Assembly: GCA_009775195.1 (NCBI GenBank)
Contig: VSPF01000045.1
Span: 1 to 17,264 of the forward strand
Length of the DNA: 17,264 nucleotides
Direction of reading: 5' to 3'
From: Muribaculaceae bacterium
GTDB taxonomy: Bacteria; Bacteroidota; Bacteroidia; Bacteroidales; Muribaculaceae
Of this stretch, positions 16,692 to 17,264 are shown piece by piece. Within the stretch, counting starts at the first letter, position 1. Every line of letters starts with the position of its first letter. The notes under the pieces are model-generated. The model was not told the origin of the DNA. It saw only the letters and a program-made list of their open reading frames with translations, and did no database searches. The position numbers and the translations under genes are program-made.

Positions 16692-16721
16692 CAAAATTAC
16701 GATTTTTTATGAAAACCACAA
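16692..16721 (-). promoter_or_regulatory. Bacteroidota-type promoter for the srfB operon
   Basis: On the minus strand a perfect TAnnTTTG -7 box (TAATTTTG, 16699-16692) is preceded by 19 nt and a TTG (16721-16719) at the -33 position. This matches the primary-sigma promoter form of Bacteroidota. Transcription would begin near 16685 and give a leader of about 75 nt. It lies directly after the terminator of the upstream gene. Confidence 0.65.
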
Positions 16722-16735
16722 CATCCAATTCGCCG

Positions 16736-16784
16736 AAAAAATCATCGCCGTACCCGAGATTGCCCCGAATGTCGGCGATGATTT
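16736..16784 (-). terminator. Intrinsic terminator of the Rpn-like gene
   Basis: A perfect 12-bp inverted repeat, AAATCATCGCCG at 16739-16750 and its complement CGGCGATGATTT at 16773-16784, encloses a 22-nt loop. On the minus strand the stem is followed by six T (16741-16736). It begins 33 nt after the stop of the Rpn-like gene and separates that gene from the srfB promoter. The plus side has only a broken T run, so it is mainly leftward. Confidence 0.85.
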
Positions 16785-16817
16785 ATAATTTACTGAGAAC
16801 TTGATTGAGAAAACCTA

Positions 16818-17264
16818 TCAAGCATCTTTACGCAATGACATTATTTCCGCTTCGGTAAGACCGGTAGATTTGCTTATTATGTCAGTTGGCACGCCGTTAG
16901 AAAGCAGGCTTAGAGCCAAATCACGCATCGCCTGGGCACGCCCACGGGCGAGACCTTCTGCGAGACCTTCTTGCCGACCCTCGGCGCGGCCCTCGGCCAA
17001 ACCTTCTGCACGACCTTCTTCGCGACCTTCCTGATGGCCCTCGGTCCAGGCCGTGTCGAGGACGTCGTTCTGCACCCTGATGGTGTCGAGGTGCTCGTCG
17101 TAGGCGCGGCGCTCCCTGGCAGTCATCGACAGGTAGCGAAGCTTCTCCTTGACTTCCTGAAGGCCCGGGGTGCGCGTGTCCTCCCTGACCTTGCCCGTCT
17201 TGAGGTAGGTCATCCACTCGTCGAGCGGCGTCTCGGGCAGCTTGTCGTAGACGTTGACGCGGAC
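16818..17264 (-). CDS. Rpn/PD-(D/E)XK nuclease family transposase, C-terminal part (5' truncated by window)
   Basis: The open frame enters from the right edge without a start. The first readable residues are VRVNVYDKLPETPLDEWMTY, followed by a Leu/Lys stretch, so the ATG at 17213 is internal and not the start. The YDKLPETPLDEWM segment and the helical MTARERRAYDEHLDTIRVQND part are typical of the C-terminal half of Rpn-family (recombination-promoting nuclease, PD-(D/E)XK) proteins of Bacteroidales. A run of EGxx repeats follows (from TEGHQEGREEGRAEGLAEG on), then a short helix-turn tail NGVPTDIISKSTGLTEAEIMSL that resembles the usual C-terminal end. The catalytic domain lies outside the window, so activity cannot be judged. 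The family members are often multi-copy and mobile-like. It is probably independent of the operon, being closed by its own terminator. Confidence 0.85.
   Translation of the reverse strand, partial: VRVNVYDKLPETPLDEWMTYLKTGKVREDTRTPGLQEVKEKLRYLSMTARERRAYDEHLDTIRVQNDVLDTAWTEGHQEGREEGRAEGLAEGRAEGRQEGLAEGLARGRAQAMRDLALSLLSNGVPTDIISKSTGLTEAEIMSLRKDA
16935..17042 (-). repeat. Degenerate 12-nt tandem repeat coding EGxx units in the Rpn-like gene
   Basis: About nine units of 12 nt code for Glu-Gly-x-x (EGHQ, EGRE, EGRA, EGLA, EGRA, EGRQ, EGLA, EGLA, RGRA). On the plus strand the units read like CGACCTTCTNNG variants. Gains or losses of units would keep the frame, so length may vary between strains. 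Confidence 0.8.

Larger units (their letters stand above)
184..16721 (-). other. Predicted ten-gene operon (srfB-led)
   Basis: All ten genes run leftward. The gaps from srfB onward are 20, 18, 31, 10, ATGA overlap, ATGA overlap, 9, 4 and 11 nt. A single promoter candidate stands before srfB and no terminator-like hairpin was seen between genes. This is strong evidence for a single transcription unit, though internal promoters cannot be excluded. Confidence 0.8.

Noticed and set aside
16935..17042. CRISPR or direct-repeat array
   Set aside because: The short 12-nt periodic units are in frame with the Rpn-like protein and code for EGxx; there are no spacers of 30 nt or so.

Overview
The window looks like a stretch of a Bacteroidales (Bacteroidota) chromosome, possibly a gut commensal. 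The evidence is the -33/-7 style promoter (TTG-N19-TAATTTTG), the lack of Shine-Dalgarno sequences before most starts, GC-rich genes with AT-rich spacers, and a C-terminal Rpn/PD-(D/E)XK-type protein with an EGxx-repeat tail, which is common in this phylum. The species cannot be named from the sequence.

Layout, right to left (every supported gene is on the minus strand). At the right edge is the 3' part of an Rpn-family nuclease-like gene (16818-17264), closed by a strong intrinsic terminator (16736-16784). Next come a Bacteroidota promoter (16692-16721) and an AT-rich leader of about 75 nt. From 16610 to 184 ten genes follow with gaps of about 0-31 nt and two ATGA stop/start overlaps, so they look like one operon of about 16.4 kb. 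In order of transcription they are: (1) SrfB-like actin/Hsp70-fold ATPase, 1053 aa; (2) SrfC-like P-loop GTPase, about 978 aa; (3) membrane-anchored S8 subtilisin-like serine protease, about 636 aa, with complete catalytic residues; (4) four-TM protein, 326 aa; (5) a second, unrelated P-loop GTPase with a long helical N-terminus, about 653 aa; (6) 604-aa beta-rich protein with a TM near its C-terminus and a terminal coiled coil; (7) 317-aa N-terminally anchored protein; (8) 600-aa protein with about five tandem Ig-like/Cna-B-like beta-sandwich units and a C-terminal TM; (9) 92-aa DUF1294 membrane protein; (10) about 175-aa YfaP/DUF2135 domain protein with a lipoprotein-like or anchor N-terminus. 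The last 183 bases hold no gene that can be supported.

How the genes may work together (inference): SrfB and SrfC are an established pair, known from the Salmonella srfABC locus, and their role is poorly understood. Here the pair is embedded in a larger set with a second GTPase, a protease predicted to face the periplasm, and several single- or multi-pass membrane proteins. The set suggests an inner-membrane machine in which cytosolic nucleotide-driven components (SrfB, SrfC, GTPase 2) act through membrane connectors (genes 4, 6, 7, 8) on a periplasmic protease and periplasmic beta-domain partners. It could serve in envelope maintenance, in delivery of an effector, or in conflict/defence. The sequence does not decide between these. 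This multi-gene extension of SrfB/SrfC is the best candidate in the window for an undescribed system.
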